Shown: piece by piece, positions 1-8,433 of the stretch
How the letters are laid out: the number at the start of each line of letters is the position of its first letter
How positions within the stretch are numbered: position 1 is the stretch's first letter
Source of the DNA: Pseudomonadota bacterium
GTDB taxonomy: Bacteria; Pseudomonadota; Gammaproteobacteria; Steroidobacterales; Steroidobacteraceae
Length of the DNA stretch: 64,000 nucleotides
Reading direction: 5' to 3'
Assembly (NCBI GenBank): GCA_016703895.1
Contig: JADJBE010000001.1
Location: 745,501-809,500, forward strand
The notes under the pieces: generated by a model
What the model saw: the letters and a program-made list of their open reading frames with translations, nothing else
The model's database searches: none
What the model was told of the DNA's origin: nothing
Translations under genes and position numbers: made by a program

Positions 1-122
1 GCCAGCTTCTTCTGCCGCTCGAGTTCAAGTTCAGCCTTGCGCTCGGTGCTGGATTCGACCTGGTCATCTTCCGGCGTGGTCGGGAAGATCCAGTCGATGC
101 GATTGTCGGTAATGCCGCCCAT
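1..122 (-). CDS. Partial hypothetical protein, N-terminus only
   Basis: An open frame starts with ATG at 122 and runs off the left edge after about 40 codons. An in-frame TAA lies three codons before the ATG, so this is the first possible start. The visible part is very hydrophilic: an Ile-Asp-Trp-Ile-Phe-Pro segment, then an acidic stretch and a Glu/Lys/Arg-rich run that could begin a helix or coiled coil. It lies 121 bp downstream of atpC on the same strand. It is not glmU, which often follows atpC, because the nucleotidyltransferase signature is missing. I do not recognise the family. The reading frame is plausible but short. Confidence 0.45.
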   Translation of the reverse strand, partial: MGGITDNRIDWIFPTTPEDDQVESSTERKAELELERQKKL

Positions 123-243
123 CGCAGGATCTTAACGCCGCTGCTGCATGTTTCGCCAGTTTCGTGGCGCGGTGCAAAATGCGATTACCCCGCCTGCACC
201 GCTCATCCCAAAGGATGTGCCGCTCGTCGGCCGGCAGTAGGGT

Positions 244-669
244 TCAGCCCTTGATCTTGCGCAGCTTCTGAATGAACTTCAGCTGCGCTGCCGCACGGGC
301 GAGTTCGGCCAGCGCTTCGGCCTGCTCAATCCTGTCGACCTTGCCGGCGAGCATCTCTTCAGCGCGTTGCTTGGCGGCCAAAGCTGCCGCCTCATCCACA
401 TCTTTGGCACGCAACGCGGTGTCGGCCAACACGGTCACCTTGCGCGGCTGTATCTCTAGCGCACCGCCGCCCACAAAGAAAAACTGCTCCTGTCCGTCCG
501 GCGTTTGCACCCGGACTTCGCCCGCCTTGATCAGCGACAGCAGTGGCGCATGGCGCGGCGTGATGCCGAGCTCACCTTCCGTGGCAGGCACGAACACCAT
601 CTTCGCGGCGCCGGAGAAAATCTCGCCTTCGGCGCTCACGATATCGACGTGGATGCTGTCAGTTGCCAT
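244..669 (-). CDS. atpC: ATP synthase F1 subunit epsilon
   Basis: 141 aa, the normal length. Epsilon is the central-stalk subunit that couples rotation to catalysis and restrains ATP hydrolysis. The N-terminal beta-sandwich is clear: the opening with HVDIVSAEGEIFSG, then GELGITPRHAPLLSLIKAGEVR, which is a family hallmark. A helical hairpin rich in Ala, Glu and Arg fills residues 88-138. It is the last gene of the atp operon, 29 bp after atpD. The call is secure from sequence and position. Confidence 0.97.
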   Translation of the reverse strand: MATDSIHVDIVSAEGEIFSGAAKMVFVPATEGELGITPRHAPLLSLIKAGEVRVQTPDGQEQFFFVGGGALEIQPRKVTVLADTALRAKDVDEAAALAAKQRAEEMLAGKVDRIEQAEALAELARAAAQLKFIQKLRKIKG

Positions 670-698
670 GTGCTATGTGCCTTGAATCAGAGCGCCCG

Positions 699-2120
699 TT
701 AGTTGAGCGTCTTCGCCTTCTCGACGGCCTCTTCGATGGCGCCAACCATGTAGAAAGCCTGCTCGGGCAGGTGGTCGAACTCGCCATTGATGATGCCCTT
801 GAAACCGCGGATCGTGTCTTTGAGCGAGACGATCTTGCCGTCCTGGCCCGTGAACACCTTGGCGACGTTGAAGGGCTGCGACAGGAACCGCTGTACCTTA
901 CGGGCGCGGTAGACCGTCTGCTTGTCCTCTTCTGACAACTCGTCCATACCGAGAATCGCGATGATGTCCTGCAACTCTTTATAGCGCTGCAGCACCATCT
1001 GTACGCCACGTGCGGTGTTGTAGTGTTCTTCACCGACCACGTTCGGATCAAGCTGCCGACTGCTGGAGTCGAGCGGATCCACTGCGGGATAGATGCCGAG
1101 CGTCGCGATCTGGCGCGACAGCACCACCGTGGCGTCCAAGTGCGCAAAGGTGGTGGCAGGCGACGGGTCAGTCATGTCGTCCGCGGGCACGTAGACCGCC
1201 TGGATCGAGGTGATGGAACCCGTCTTGGTGGACGTGATGCGCTCTTGCAGCACGCCCATTTCCTCGGCCAGTGTCGGCTGATAGCCCACCGCCGACGGCA
1301 TCCGGCCTAACAACGCGGACACTTCGGTGCCGGCGAGTGTGTAACGATAGATATTGTCGACGAAGAACAGCACGTCGCGACCGCGCTTACCATCTTCGCG
1401 CACTTCATCGCGGAAGTACTCGGCCATCGTAAGGCCCGTAAGCGCCACGCGCAGACGGTTGCCTGGCGGCTCGTTCATCTCCCCATAGACCATCGCCACT
1501 TTCGAGTTCGACAGCTCTTTGGGATCGATGACGCCCGACTCGATCATCTCGTGGTAGAAGTCGTTACCTTCGCGGGTACGCTCACCGACACCGGCAAACA
1601 CGGACAAACCACTGTACTGCTTGGCGATGTTGTTGATCAGCTCGAGCATGTTGACGGTCTTGCCCACGCCGGCGCCGCCGAACAGACCCACCTTGCCACC
1701 CTTGGCGAACGGCACTAGCAGGTCGATGACCTTGATGCCGGTTGCTAACAGGTCCTGACCGCCAGCCTGTTCGTCAAAGGCTGGTGCGGGACGGTGAATC
1801 GGCAGGGTTTCGGTCGACTTGATCGGGCCCTGGTTGTCCTGCGGAGCACCCAGCACATCCATGATGCGCCCCAACGTGCCCTTGCCGACCGGGACGGAAA
1901 TCGGCCCGCCGGTGCTATCAACGGCGAGTCCGCGCCGCAAACCCTCCGATGGGCCCATGGCGATAGTGCGCACGACGCCGTCACCCAACTGTTGCTGCAC
2001 CTCGAGCGTCAGCTCGACGTCTTGCAGCTTGAGCGCCTCGTAGATCTTCGGGATATGTTCGCGTGGAAACTCCACGTCGACGACGGGTCCGATGATTTGG
2101 ATGATCTTGCCAGTAGCCAT
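699..2120 (-). CDS. atpD: ATP synthase F1 subunit beta
   Basis: 473 aa. Catalytic subunit of F1, binding and hydrolysing or making ATP at the alpha/beta interface. Walker A is GGAGVGKT at residues 148-155. Further on are the GERTREGND catalytic-Glu/Arg region, the DVLFFVDNIYR Walker B and the ALLGRMPSAVGYQPTL segment. Length and start (MATGKIIQI) match gammaproteobacterial AtpD. Lies between atpG (12 bp upstream) and atpC. No anomalies. Confidence 0.98.
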   Translation of the reverse strand: MATGKIIQIIGPVVDVEFPREHIPKIYEALKLQDVELTLEVQQQLGDGVVRTIAMGPSEGLRRGLAVDSTGGPISVPVGKGTLGRIMDVLGAPQDNQGPIKSTETLPIHRPAPAFDEQAGGQDLLATGIKVIDLLVPFAKGGKVGLFGGAGVGKTVNMLELINNIAKQYSGLSVFAGVGERTREGNDFYHEMIESGVIDPKELSNSKVAMVYGEMNEPPGNRLRVALTGLTMAEYFRDEVREDGKRGRDVLFFVDNIYRYTLAGTEVSALLGRMPSAVGYQPTLAEEMGVLQERITSTKTGSITSIQAVYVPADDMTDPSPATTFAHLDATVVLSRQIATLGIYPAVDPLDSSSRQLDPNVVGEEHYNTARGVQMVLQRYKELQDIIAILGMDELSEEDKQTVYRARKVQRFLSQPFNVAKVFTGQDGKIVSLKDTIRGFKGIINGEFDHLPEQAFYMVGAIEEAVEKAKTLN

Positions 2121-2132
2121 TCGTTTAAGTCC

Positions 2133-2996
2133 TCAGACCGCCGCCGCGCCGCCCACGATCTCAGCCAATTCTTTGGTGATCGCGGCCTGACGGGCCTTGT
2201 TGTATACCAATTGCAATTCGTCGATGAGACTGCCCGCATTGTCGGACGCACTCTTCATGGCGACCATGCGAGCCGCCATTTCGCAGGCGACGTTTTCCAC
2301 GGCGCCGCGATACACCTGCGACTCGATATAGCGCATCAAAACGCCATCGAGAATCGCCGCAGAATCGGGCTCGTAGATGTAGTCCCAGTGTTGCTGCAGA
2401 TCACTCGCGTCGAGTGTTTCAACCGGCAGCAACTGCACCACTTCGGGCCGTTGCGACATCGTGTTGATGAACGACGAGTGGATCAGCAGCAGTCGATCAA
2501 TCTTGCCCTCGCGATACGCGTCGAGCATCACTTTCACGGTCCCGATCAGATCCTTGACGTGTGGTTTGTCGCCGAGGCCCTGCACGCTTGCCGCGATCGG
2601 CGTCTTCAAGCGGCGGAAAAACGCCGTCGCTTTGCTGCCGATGAGGCACAGCTGCACCGCCGCGCCCTTGCCCTGCCAGTCGCGCATCGCCAACAATGAG
2701 CTCTTGAACACGTTGATATTGAGGGCGCCGCACAGGCCGCGATCCGAGGAGACGACAATAATGCCAACGTTCTTGACGTCAGCGCGTTCCACCAGGAACG
2801 GATGCCGGTAGTCCGGGTTGGCGGCATTCAAGTGGCCGATCACGGTGCGAATCTTGTCGGCGTACGGTCGCGCCAGGCGCATCCGGTCCTGGGCGCGGCG
2901 CATCTTGCTGGCCGCCACCATTTCCATCGCCTTGGTGATCTTCTGCGTGCTCTTCACACTGCCGATCTTGGCGCGAATTTCCTTTGTGCCTGGCAT
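2133..2996 (-). CDS. atpG: ATP synthase F1 subunit gamma
   Basis: 287 aa. Central rotor shaft of F1. The N-terminal helix (AGTKEIRAKI-type start, then SVKSTQKITKAMEMVAASK) and the C-terminal helix with ARQAAITKELAEIVGGA are the two coiled-coil elements that enter the alpha3beta3 hexamer; the Rossmann-like middle contains SSDRGLCGALN at roughly residues 82-92. Placed between atpA (19 bp upstream) and atpD (12 bp downstream), as in other proteobacterial atp operons. Confidence 0.97.
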   Translation of the reverse strand: MPGTKEIRAKIGSVKSTQKITKAMEMVAASKMRRAQDRMRLARPYADKIRTVIGHLNAANPDYRHPFLVERADVKNVGIIVVSSDRGLCGALNINVFKSSLLAMRDWQGKGAAVQLCLIGSKATAFFRRLKTPIAASVQGLGDKPHVKDLIGTVKVMLDAYREGKIDRLLLIHSSFINTMSQRPEVVQLLPVETLDASDLQQHWDYIYEPDSAAILDGVLMRYIESQVYRGAVENVACEMAARMVAMKSASDNAGSLIDELQLVYNKARQAAITKELAEIVGGAAAV

Positions 2997-3015
2997 CTGG
3001 TTAGTTCCGCAGGTT

Positions 3016-4554
3016 CTAGTACGAACCGGTTTTGGTGAACTCCTCGCAGATCTTCTTGAGCGTGGCGTCGTGCGCTTTCAGCTCAGGCTTTGCGTTAATG
3101 TCATCGAGCGCCTGTTTGTGGCTGGTGCGGGCAAAGCCCTGCAGCGCGGCCTCGGCATCGACCACTTTGTTGCGATCGATTTTGTCGAAGTAGCCGTTGT
3201 TCACGGCGTAGATCGACAGTGCCATCTCGGCCACCGACATCGGCGCGTACTGTTTCTGCTTCATCACCTCGGTGACGCGCTGACCGCGCTCGAGCTGACG
3301 CCGCGTGGCTTCATCGAGATCCGACGCGAACTGCGAGAACGCCGCCAGCTCGCGGAACTGCGCGAGCGCGAGACGAATACCGCCACCAAGCTTCTTGATG
3401 ATGTCGGTCTGCGCCGCACCACCTACGCGTGACACCGAAATGCCGGCGTTCATGGCAGGACGGATGCCCGAGTTGAACAGGTCCGTCTCGAGGAAGATCT
3501 GGCCGTCGGTAATCGAGATGACGTTGGTCGGCACGAACGCGGTGACGTCGCCGGCCTGCGTTTCGATGATCGGCAGACCGGTCAGCGAGCCCGTCTTGCC
3601 CTTGACCGCACCCTTGGTGGCGGCCTCGACATACTCCTCGTTGACGCGCGCGGACCGCTCGAGCAGGCGGGAGTGCAAATAGAACACGTCGCCGGGGAAG
3701 GCTTCGCGGCCCGGCGGGCGGCGCAGCAACAGCGAGATCTGCCGATAGGCCACCGCCTGCTTCGACAAGTCGTCATAGATGATCAGGGCATCTTGCCCGT
3801 TGTCCATGAAGTACTCGCCCATCGTGCAACCCGAATAGGCCGAGATGTACTGCATGGCGGCCGGCGTCGAGGCGGAAGCGGCCACGATGATCGTGTGGCC
3901 CATCGCGTCGTGTTCTTCGAGCTTGCGCACGACATTGGCAATCGTCGATTGCTTCTGGCCGATGGCCACATAGACGCACTTAATGCCGGATGACTTCTGG
4001 TTGATGATCGTGTCGATGGCGAGCGCCGTCTTGCCGGTCTGACGGTCGCCGATGATCAACTCACGCTGGCCGCGGCCGACGGGCACCATCGCGTCGACGG
4101 CTTTGTAGCCGGTTTGCACCGGCTGGCTCACCGACTTGCGATAAATCACGCCTGGCGCGACACGCTCGATCGGCGCCGTACGCGTGGCTTTGATCGGGCC
4201 TTTGCCATCGATCGGCTCGCCCAGTGCGTTCACCACCCGGCCTAACAATTCTGGCCCGACTGGCACTTCCAGAATGCGGCCCGTAGTCTTGACCGTGTCG
4301 CCTTCGCTGATGCCCTTGTAGTCACCCAGCACAACCGCACCGACCGAGTCCCGCTCGAGGTTCAGCGCGAGACCAAAGAGGTTGCCGGGAAACTCCAGCA
4401 TCTCGCCATACTTGGCGTCGGCGAGGCCGTGAATACGCGTGATACCGTCTGTGACGGACACGACGGTGCCAACGTTACGCGCCTCATTGGCATTGGCGAA
4501 CTTATCGATCCGCTGCTTGATGAGATCAGAAATTTCCGACGCTTTGACTGACAT
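3016..4554 (-). CDS. atpA: ATP synthase F1 subunit alpha
   Basis: 512 aa, full length. Non-catalytic nucleotide-binding subunit of F1 that supplies the arginine finger to the beta site. Walker A GDRQTGKT is at residues 169-176. The nearby VPVGRGQRELIIGD and the later ALIIYDDLSKQAVAYRQ and RRPPGREAFPGDVFYLHSRL segments are diagnostic. The last 120 residues form the C-terminal helical domain. About 58 bp separate it from atpH upstream. No frameshift seen. Confidence 0.98.
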   Translation of the reverse strand: MSVKASEISDLIKQRIDKFANANEARNVGTVVSVTDGITRIHGLADAKYGEMLEFPGNLFGLALNLERDSVGAVVLGDYKGISEGDTVKTTGRILEVPVGPELLGRVVNALGEPIDGKGPIKATRTAPIERVAPGVIYRKSVSQPVQTGYKAVDAMVPVGRGQRELIIGDRQTGKTALAIDTIINQKSSGIKCVYVAIGQKQSTIANVVRKLEEHDAMGHTIIVAASASTPAAMQYISAYSGCTMGEYFMDNGQDALIIYDDLSKQAVAYRQISLLLRRPPGREAFPGDVFYLHSRLLERSARVNEEYVEAATKGAVKGKTGSLTGLPIIETQAGDVTAFVPTNVISITDGQIFLETDLFNSGIRPAMNAGISVSRVGGAAQTDIIKKLGGGIRLALAQFRELAAFSQFASDLDEATRRQLERGQRVTEVMKQKQYAPMSVAEMALSIYAVNNGYFDKIDRNKVVDAEAALQGFARTSHKQALDDINAKPELKAHDATLKKICEEFTKTGSY

Positions 4555-4612
4555 GCTTCAGGTCCTTTTAGCGACGCGCACAGCGCGTCGCCCTAACAAA
4601 TCTAATGTACGC

Positions 4613-5164
4613 TCAGCCGGTGATGGCGGAACTCAAACGTTCCACGCGGCCCTGCAACGAGCCATCGATGACGAAATCGCCGGCCCGTACCACCGCTCCG
4701 CCGATCAATTTTGGATCGACCGACAGATGCAGGCGAACGGTGCGCGCCAGACGCTTGGTGAGCGCGGCGGCAAACTTCTGCTGCTGCTCCGGCGTGAGCG
4801 GTACAGCCGACACAAGTTCGACCTCGACGGTGCTCTCATGGTTGGCGCGCAGCAGTTCGAACTGCTGTGCAATCTGCGGCAACAGCGCAAATCGACTGTT
4901 GTCGGCCAACAGGCGCAGAAAATTGCGGCCGTGCTCGCCGACGCCCGACGCGTTGCCCACGCCAAGCGCGACACCGGCCAGCAACTCCACCAGCTCATCG
5001 GTTCGCACATGCGGGTTGCCGATCAGCCGCGCAACACGCTCGTCGCGCACCGCCGTTTCCGCGCCGCCGAGGAACGTACTCCAGGCGCTGAGCGACTTGC
5101 CGGCGAGCGCATACTCGAACGCAGCGCGCGCGTAGGGCCTGGCGACTGTGGCTTCTTCTGCCAT
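4613..5164 (-). CDS. atpH: ATP synthase F1 subunit delta
   Basis: 183 aa. Delta sits on top of F1 and links it to the peripheral stalk (AtpF). N-terminal six-helix domain starts with TVARPYARAAFEYAL, the usual AtpH opening. The C-terminal part has SAVPLTPEQQQKFAAALTKR and ends with the DPKLIGGAVVRAGDFVIDGS-type motif that defines the family. Its ATG overlaps the atpF stop by one base (TGATG), so the two are probably translationally coupled. Confidence 0.95.
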   Translation of the reverse strand: MAEEATVARPYARAAFEYALAGKSLSAWSTFLGGAETAVRDERVARLIGNPHVRTDELVELLAGVALGVGNASGVGEHGRNFLRLLADNSRFALLPQIAQQFELLRANHESTVEVELVSAVPLTPEQQQKFAAALTKRLARTVRLHLSVDPKLIGGAVVRAGDFVIDGSLQGRVERLSSAITG

Positions 5165-5643
5165 CAGCCGCGACCTATCTCGGCAGCCAACTTGTCGAGC
5201 AAGTCGGCATGCGTCTTGGCGTCCACTTCGCGCTCGAGCAAGCGCGACGTGCCAGCAGCCACCAGGCTGCCGACTTCGCGACGCAGCGTGTCGCGCGCAC
5301 GGTTGGCTTCGGTGGCCGCCTCGGTGCGCGCTGTGGTCACGATACGCTCACCCTCGTGTTGCGCCGTGCCTTTGGCTGCATCGACGATCTCATTGGAACG
5401 TCGATTGGCCTGATCGATGATCTGGTTCGCGCGGTCGCGAGCTTCCTTGATCACACCTTCGGCGCGCGACTGCGCCTCAGCGAGATCTTTCTGCCCTTTC
5501 TCGGCAGCGGCCAGCCCGTCGGCGATCTTCTTCTGTCGCTCGTTGAGCGCCTGCGAGAGCGCCGGCGTGACGAACTTGTAGATGAACCAGAGCAGGATCG
5601 CGAAGACGAGGATCTGCCCGATAAATGTGGCATTGATCGTCAT
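5164..5643 (-). CDS. atpF: ATP synthase Fo subunit b
   Basis: 159 aa. Peripheral stalk subunit. One N-terminal membrane helix (about residues 6-27, with ILVFAILLWFIYKFVTPAL) is followed by a long charged helix rich in Ala, Glu, Arg and Gln that forms the right-handed coiled coil of the stalk, including QIIDQANRRSNEIVDAAK. Length and topology match bacterial AtpF. Lies between atpE and atpH; the start ATG follows the usual Asn-rich MTINATFIGQ pattern of this subunit. Confidence 0.95.
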   Translation of the reverse strand: MTINATFIGQILVFAILLWFIYKFVTPALSQALNERQKKIADGLAAAEKGQKDLAEAQSRAEGVIKEARDRANQIIDQANRRSNEIVDAAKGTAQHEGERIVTTARTEAATEANRARDTLRREVGSLVAAGTSRLLEREVDAKTHADLLDKLAAEIGRG

Positions 5644-5690
5644 GAATCGTCTCCCGCTAACTAACTTGTGCTTGGATTGCGAAGCCGCAA

Positions 5691-5957
5691 TCAGCCGCCG
5701 GTCAGGCTAGCGAGCAGCGGGTTGGCAAACGCCAGCAGCATGGCAAGACCCACGCCGATCAGGAACGCCGCGTCGATCAGACCGACCAGCAGGAACATGC
5801 GGCCTTGCAGCATCGGGGTGAGCTCGGGCTGGCGGGCAGCCGACTCGAGAAACTTCGAACCCATGATGCCGATACCGATGCAAGCGCCGATAGCGCCCAG
5901 GCCAATGATGATGCCGATGCCAAGTGCGGTGTACGCCTGGACGGTTGCGATTTCCAT
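5691..5957 (-). CDS. atpE: ATP synthase Fo subunit c
   Basis: 88 aa, two membrane helices. The c subunit forms the proton-driven rotor ring. The polar loop ARQPE (residues 41-45) binds gamma/epsilon. The ion-binding carboxylate is Asp62 in LIDAAFLIGVG; there is no Na+-type Glu/Ser/Thr ligand set, so proton coupling is expected. The glycine-rich first helix (GIGIIIGLGAIGACIGIGIMG) supports tight packing. Between atpB and atpF as usual. Confidence 0.97.
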   Translation of the reverse strand: MEIATVQAYTALGIGIIIGLGAIGACIGIGIMGSKFLESAARQPELTPMLQGRMFLLVGLIDAAFLIGVGLAMLLAFANPLLASLTGG

Positions 5958-6006
5958 TTTTGTCTCCGTGAGCAGTAAGTCGAATCGAGTGGGCCGGTAA
6001 AAAAAT

Positions 6007-6825
6007 CTAGTGGTGCTCTTCCGCCATCGCGATATACACGATCGGCAGCACCATGAAGATGTATGCCTGTAGCAGAATAATCAGCACGTGAAAGATCGCC
6101 CAGGCAGCACCGGCGATCAGCTGCCCAAGGAACAGCAACGAGCCGCCCAGTGACAGCGCCGCCGCCATGCCCAACAGGGCGATCAGCATGAAAAGTAACT
6201 CACCCGCGTACATGTTGCCGAACAACCGCATCGACAGCGATACCGGCTTGGCGAGCAGCTCAACGACGTTGAGGGCGAAGTTCGGGATCCACAGCAGCGG
6301 GTTGCCGCCGAAGGGCGCGGTGATCCACTCATGCGCGTAGCCCTTGAGACCCTTGGCGCGAATCGCGGCTCCAATGATCAGGAACAGTATGACGATCGCC
6401 ATCGCGATCGTGCCGTTCAGATCCGCCGTGGGCAGCACGCGCCAGTACTCGGCGCCAAAGAGCGCTGCGATGTACCCGGGTGCATCGAGCGGTATCAGAT
6501 CCATCGCGTTCATGGCGATGATCCAGGTGAACAGCGACAAGGCGACGGCGACCAGGAAGGCGCGATTGCCATGGTAGACGTCGGCGACCTGACCATCGAC
6601 GAACTCGTAGATCATCTCGATGAAGCTGACGAAGCGCGATGGGACCCCTGCGCTTGCTTTGCGCGCGCCAGCGTACAGGAACAATGCAGTGACGATCGCG
6701 AGCAGCGTCGACATGAACAGGGTATCGACGTGCCACGTCCAGAAACCCTCACCCACCTGCAAGTGCTTGAGGTGATGGACAATGTATGCAGTAGGCGTTT
6801 CTTCGATGCCGTGCTCAGCCGCCAT
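6007..6825 (-). CDS. atpB: ATP synthase Fo subunit a
   Basis: 272 aa integral membrane protein. Subunit a supplies the proton half-channels and the essential arginine facing the c ring, here Arg200 in SLSMRLFGNMYAGE. Downstream QAYIFMVLPIVYI carries the conserved Gln of the last helix. The N-terminal HHLKHLQVGEGFWTWHVDTL is typical of gammaproteobacterial AtpB. Lies between atpI (31 bp upstream) and atpE. Confidence 0.97.
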   Translation of the reverse strand: MAAEHGIEETPTAYIVHHLKHLQVGEGFWTWHVDTLFMSTLLAIVTALFLYAGARKASAGVPSRFVSFIEMIYEFVDGQVADVYHGNRAFLVAVALSLFTWIIAMNAMDLIPLDAPGYIAALFGAEYWRVLPTADLNGTIAMAIVILFLIIGAAIRAKGLKGYAHEWITAPFGGNPLLWIPNFALNVVELLAKPVSLSMRLFGNMYAGELLFMLIALLGMAAALSLGGSLLFLGQLIAGAAWAIFHVLIILLQAYIFMVLPIVYIAMAEEHH

Positions 6826-6856
6826 GATGATTTAAGTCCAACTCCCTAACCCTATC

Positions 6857-7276
6857 TCAACCCACTGATCGCGGCGGCAGTCGCCGCGACCCCAGCGCCG
6901 GGATTACCCAGAACGCCAGCAGCGTCGCGATGTAAGCCGCGATCGCTGCGATCCAAACGACGTCGCGCGATTGCGCGAGCGCCACAAAACCCATCAATGT
7001 CAGGGCCACCTTGACGAACTGCCCGATCAGCATCCGCCCAAGCGCCTGAGCCGCACCACGCGCGCGCCGCAACGACTGGAACGTCATGAACAAGTTGGCG
7101 ACGACACCAATCGATCCGCCCGCGAGGGCGGATGCCGCAGCTGAGGCCCCGCTCGCGACATACGCCACCAGGGCGACCGCGAGCGTTACCACCACCTGCG
7201 CGGCCAGTATCCGCACAGCGAGCCGCCTGACTGTGCTGATCGCTTGATCAGCATGAGGGTCTCGCACCGCGGACAC
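6857..7276 (-). CDS. atpI: ATP synthase accessory protein AtpI
   Basis: 139 aa from GTG at 7276, with four hydrophobic segments. AtpI helps c-ring assembly or Mg2+ uptake; its role is minor and not fully settled. A longer frame opens at 7390, but it would begin upstream of a strong terminator at 7336-7371 and encode an unlikely Pro/Arg-rich leader. The GTG at 7276 has GGAG five bases before it (7282-7285), so I prefer it. The body has the YVASGASAAASALAGGSIGVVANL pattern, split here as a small-residue-rich helix, and ends with the AFWVIPALGSR segment. First gene of the atp operon. Confidence 0.85.
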   Translation of the reverse strand: MSAVRDPHADQAISTVRRLAVRILAAQVVVTLAVALVAYVASGASAAASALAGGSIGVVANLFMTFQSLRRARGAAQALGRMLIGQFVKVALTLMGFVALAQSRDVVWIAAIAAYIATLLAFWVIPALGSRRLPPRSVG

Positions 7277-7335
7277 GACAACTCCGTTGCAGCTACGTGC
7301 AGTCCAGCCACGTAAAAGTCCGTCGCTGGGGCACC

Positions 7336-7371
7336 AAAAAGCCGCTCGCCCAGCAGGGCGTGGCGGCTCTT
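7336..7371 (-). terminator. Rho-independent terminator after parB, before atpI
   Basis: On the minus strand a GC-rich stem (arms at 7356-7367 and 7341-7351, loop about four bases) is followed directly by five Ts (7340-7336). It lies 121 bp past the parB stop and 60 bp before the atpI GTG. It therefore separates the par transcript from the atp operon and shows that the atpI start must be downstream of 7336. Confidence 0.8.
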
Positions 7372-7491
7372 CTTGTACCTTTCCCGGCAACTACTTAGTA
7401 GCCTGCCAACAAAGGCGCGGCAGTATACGGGACGCTTTCGTGCCGATCAAGACGTTGCAACGCAGCAAAACTTATTCGCCACGGCGAGTGG

Positions 7492-8433
7492 TCACTCGAT
7501 ATGCGCGAGTATCCCATCCAGTTCATCGAGCGAGTTGTAACTGACCACCAGCTTGCCCTTACCCGAGGCAGCATGCTGGATCGCCACCTTGGCGCCCAGC
7601 TTGTCGGCCAGGTCCTGCTCTAGTTTGCGCACGTTCGGATCACGATTGTCGGCGGCGGCATCGTTGCGCGCTCGTGCCGGCTGCAACATGCTGCGGACCA
7701 ATGCCTCCGTCTCGCGCACCGACAAGCCTTTGCGAGCAACCAGTGCCGCCACCTCGACTTGCTGGCGTCGCGCGCTCAAACCTAACAACGCTCGTGCGTG
7801 GCCCATTTCCAGTTCACGCTTTTCCACGTGTGCAGCCACTTCAGGCGCCAGCTCGAGCAAACGCAACAGATTGCTGACCGCGGCACGCGAGCGGCCGACC
7901 GCGTCCGCCGCCTGCTGATGGGTGATACCGAATTCACTAATCAGTCGGTCGAGCGCACGAGCTTCTTCCAGCGGGTTGAGATCCTCGCGCTGGATATTCT
8001 CGATCAGCGCCATGGCGATCGCCGCCTCGTCCGGCACGCGCCGCACGACCGCAGGGATCTCCGCCAGATTGGCGAGCTGTGCAGCGCGCCAACGCCGCTC
8101 ACCGGCAATGATCTCGTAGCGTTGTGACTCACCGCTGGCCGGCGTCCCGACTGGCCGCACGACAATGGGCTGCACGACGCCTTGTGCACGGATCGAGCTG
8201 GCGAGCTCCTCGAGCGTCTCCTGACGCATATCGATACGCGGCTGATATTTGCCGCGCTGCAGGAGATCGAGCGGCAACTTGGTCAGTTCATCGCCATGCG
8301 AGGCGGGACGTTGCGCCGCGTCAGCATCGGCTGCGCGGGCGGTGCCGCTAGCTGTGGGCGTGGCGGGACGCGCCGCCACCTGGCCCAGCAGCGCTTCCAG
8401 TCCCTTCCCCAGGCTCGGCCGTTTCTGACTCAT
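7492..8433 (-). CDS. parB: Chromosome partitioning protein ParB
   Basis: About 313 aa from the ATG at 8433 (MSQKRPSLGKGLEALLG, the usual ParB N-terminus; another ATG four codons earlier at 8445 is possible). ParB binds parS sites, clamps and spreads with CTP, and loads the origin-proximal complex moved by ParA. Seen: the CTP-binding motif GERRWRA in EIIAGERRWRAAQLA, the ENIQREDLNPLEEA segment, the helix-turn-helix with QQAADAVGRSRAAVSNLLRLL, and a C-terminal dimer domain. Its first 86 bp overlap the end of the upstream kinase gene, and no clear Shine-Dalgarno is visible. No perfect parS was recognised in the window. Confidence 0.95.
   Translation of the reverse strand: MSQKRPSLGKGLEALLGQVAARPATPTASGTARAADADAAQRPASHGDELTKLPLDLLQRGKYQPRIDMRQETLEELASSIRAQGVVQPIVVRPVGTPASGESQRYEIIAGERRWRAAQLANLAEIPAVVRRVPDEAAIAMALIENIQREDLNPLEEARALDRLISEFGITHQQAADAVGRSRAAVSNLLRLLELAPEVAAHVEKRELEMGHARALLGLSARRQQVEVAALVARKGLSVRETEALVRSMLQPARARNDAAADNRDPNVRKLEQDLADKLGAKVAIQHAASGKGKLVVSYNSLDELDGILAHIE

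Noticed and set aside
123..243. Terminator after atpC
   Set aside because: Only a weak CATCC/GGATG hairpin without a T-run is seen.
663..4439. Long open frames on the plus strand across the atp operon
   Set aside because: Antisense shadows of atpD, atpG and atpA in GC-rich DNA. No domains, no ribosome binding sites.
7277..7390. Upstream start for atpI at 7390
   Set aside because: It would place coding sequence across a strong terminator and lacks a good ribosome binding site.
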